The position numbers were made by a program, and so were the translations under genes. Shown piece by piece: positions 63,053 to 64,000 of a stretch of DNA of 64,000 bases (its first letter is position 1; every line of letters begins with the position of its first letter). The notes beneath the pieces were generated by a model. It was not told where the DNA came from, did not search any database, and saw only the letters and a program-made list of their open reading frames with translations. The DNA is from Pseudomonas sp. MWU13-2100 (GTDB lineage Bacteria > Pseudomonadota > Gammaproteobacteria > Pseudomonadales > Pseudomonadaceae), in the NCBI RefSeq assembly GCF_023242365.1, contig NZ_JALLIX010000022.1, positions 42,020 to 106,019 of the forward strand, read 5' to 3'.

Positions 63053-64000
63053 TTGGTTTTCTTGACTTTTGTAAGTTTTTTAAATGATTCTTCGGATATG
63101 GGGTGTCCATGGATAGTGTTTGCGCTTAACTCAACTCTCATGTACCTGGTTTCTTTGCCATCGTTAGCACCAATGGTCTCACCCATATCAATAACTTTCC
63201 AGGGTTTTCCGTTGTTGACGTCCTGGCCGTTTTTGAAAGCATAACGTTCGAGTGACTCGATGTCAGTGCCGGGCAAATATTTTGCGGCTCCTCCATTTGC
63301 TGTTGATTTAACAACGCTTGGCCAAGGGGCCTTGGGGGCTACGTGCTTGTTACCATGATTCGTCCATTGAGCATCAGGTGCTCCGGGGGCACCCTCATGA
63401 ACCTTAGCGTTATTTGATGGATCCTCCGCCATCGTCGGTTTGCAGTTGTCTCCACCCGGACAAGTATTCAACCCCAACGGATCCACCCACCCCGTAGGGT
63501 TAGGCACATACCGGTAGTTGTTCAAACCTCCCGCGAGCTTGATCGGGTCCGGCGTCAAAAACCGTCCAGTCCCCGGATTGTAGTAGCGATGGCGGTTGTA
63601 GTGTAGCCCGGTCTCGGCATCGAAATACTGCCCCTGAAAGCGCAACGGGTTGTCGATCCCGGCCACTTCCAGCGTTTTGACGCTGCCGTAGGCCCGGTAG
63701 CGTGCCGACCACAAGATCGATCCCGCACTGGAAGTCAGCTCCTGCGGCGTGCCCAGGTGGTCAAGTTGGTAGTAGTAGGGCAGAGCATTGCCTGGGCCTT
63801 CGCCATCGAGCATGGCCAAGGGGCGGAAAGTGCCGGGCTCGTACACATAGCTGCGGTAGTGCCCCACGGCCGATTCGGCGATCAGCCGCTCCCCCTGCCA
63901 GATAAACTCGGTGGTCTTGCCTCCTACCGTCTTCTCGATCCGCCGCCCAAACGCGTCATACCGATACGTCGCCACCTGTCCATTGGGCAGCTGCGCTTCA
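63049..64000 (-). CDS. RHS-repeat polymorphic toxin, C-terminal part (5' end outside window)
   Basis: Open to the window edge. RHS core end: YRYDAFGRRIEKTVGG, YYYQLDHLGTPQELT, then the conserved core terminus FDAETGLHYNRHRYYNPGTGRFLTPDPIKLAGGLNNYRYVPNPTGWVDPLGL. After that delimiter lies a toxin of about 140 residues: WTNHGNKHVAPKAPWPSVVKS, KYLPGTDIESLERYAF and RYMRVELSANTIHGHPIS. The layout is of a delivered toxin tip; this tail resembles RNase-type polymorphic toxin domains, without certainty. The tail has lower GC than the core, as expected for tip exchange. Confidence 0.85.
   Translation of the reverse strand, partial: EAQLPNGQVATYRYDAFGRRIEKTVGGKTTEFIWQGERLIAESAVGHYRSYVYEPGTFRPLAMLDGEGPGNALPYYYQLDHLGTPQELTSSAGSILWSARYRAYGSVKTLEVAGIDNPLRFQGQYFDAETGLHYNRHRYYNPGTGRFLTPDPIKLAGGLNNYRYVPNPTGWVDPLGLNTCPGGDNCKPTMAEDPSNNAKVHEGAPGAPDAQWTNHGNKHVAPKAPWPSVVKSTANGGAAKYLPGTDIESLERYAFKNGQDVNNGKPWKVIDMGETIGANDGKETRYMRVELSANTIHGHPISEESFKKLTKVKKTK

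Overview
The window is a chromosomal segment of a fluorescent-group Pseudomonas. This rests on high GC with Pseudomonas-type gene content, the gacA-uvrC-pgsA-tRNA-Gly(GCC) block, hbcR-bdhA ketone-body genes, two families of Pseudomonas REP elements and a type I-F CRISPR repeat of Pseudomonas type. The species cannot be fixed from the sequence alone.

Bases 1-35,900 look like core genome. A branched-chain acyl-CoA degradation set (SDR dehydrogenase, thiolase, acyl-CoA dehydrogenase, enoyl-CoA hydratase, then a convergent acyl-CoA dehydrogenase and 3-hydroxyisobutyryl-CoA hydrolase) covers the late steps of isoleucine and valine breakdown. Next come an arginine/citrulline-type ABC importer, an Lrp regulator, a CtlX-type citrulline hydrolase and an AstA-type succinyltransferase. 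A delta-60 repeat protein, a stand-alone copy of a tyrosinase C-terminal domain and a Tat-exported tyrosinase follow. A sigma-54-controlled 3-hydroxybutyrate module (enhancer-binding protein, GntP permease, dehydrogenase, acetoacetyl-CoA synthetase), a YejABEF-type peptide importer, a parvulin, and a DAHP synthase with a clear aromatic-amino-acid attenuator complete this half. A small phage-like repressor pair sits just before gacA-uvrC-pgsA and tRNA-Gly.

Bases 35,900-64,000 are accessory. The tRNA-Gly is followed by the stub of a P4-type integrase and the tail of a nucleotide-sugar dehydrogenase, marking a decayed island. The most interesting unit is at 36,574-45,770. A LuxR-type regulator and a dedicated anthranilate synthase pair lie on the minus strand. 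They are divergent from a plus-strand operon of PaaK-like adenylating enzyme, LuxI/FeeM-like GNAT, heme-oxygenase-like diiron protein, NAD(P)H flavin reductase, EamA exporter, alpha/beta hydrolase and a LuxI homologue. It reads as a quorum-sensing-linked biosynthetic cluster for an anthranilate-derived product. Here it carries damage: the exporter is frameshifted at a G9 tract, and the LuxI protein has lost its C-terminal third.

Downstream is a mosaic of remnants: an RTX tail, an integrative-element membrane protein cut by a one-ended IS3-family element, a tautomerase/NTF2 group with an HxlR regulator and palindromic operators, a maleate isomerase-transporter-LysR operon, a one-spacer I-F CRISPR, an Nramp transporter and a truncated cytochrome c. 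The end of the window holds interbacterial toxin loci: a PAAR protein followed by an out-of-frame hydrolase effector tail with a lipoprotein partner, and an RHS toxin C-terminus with its small immunity protein.
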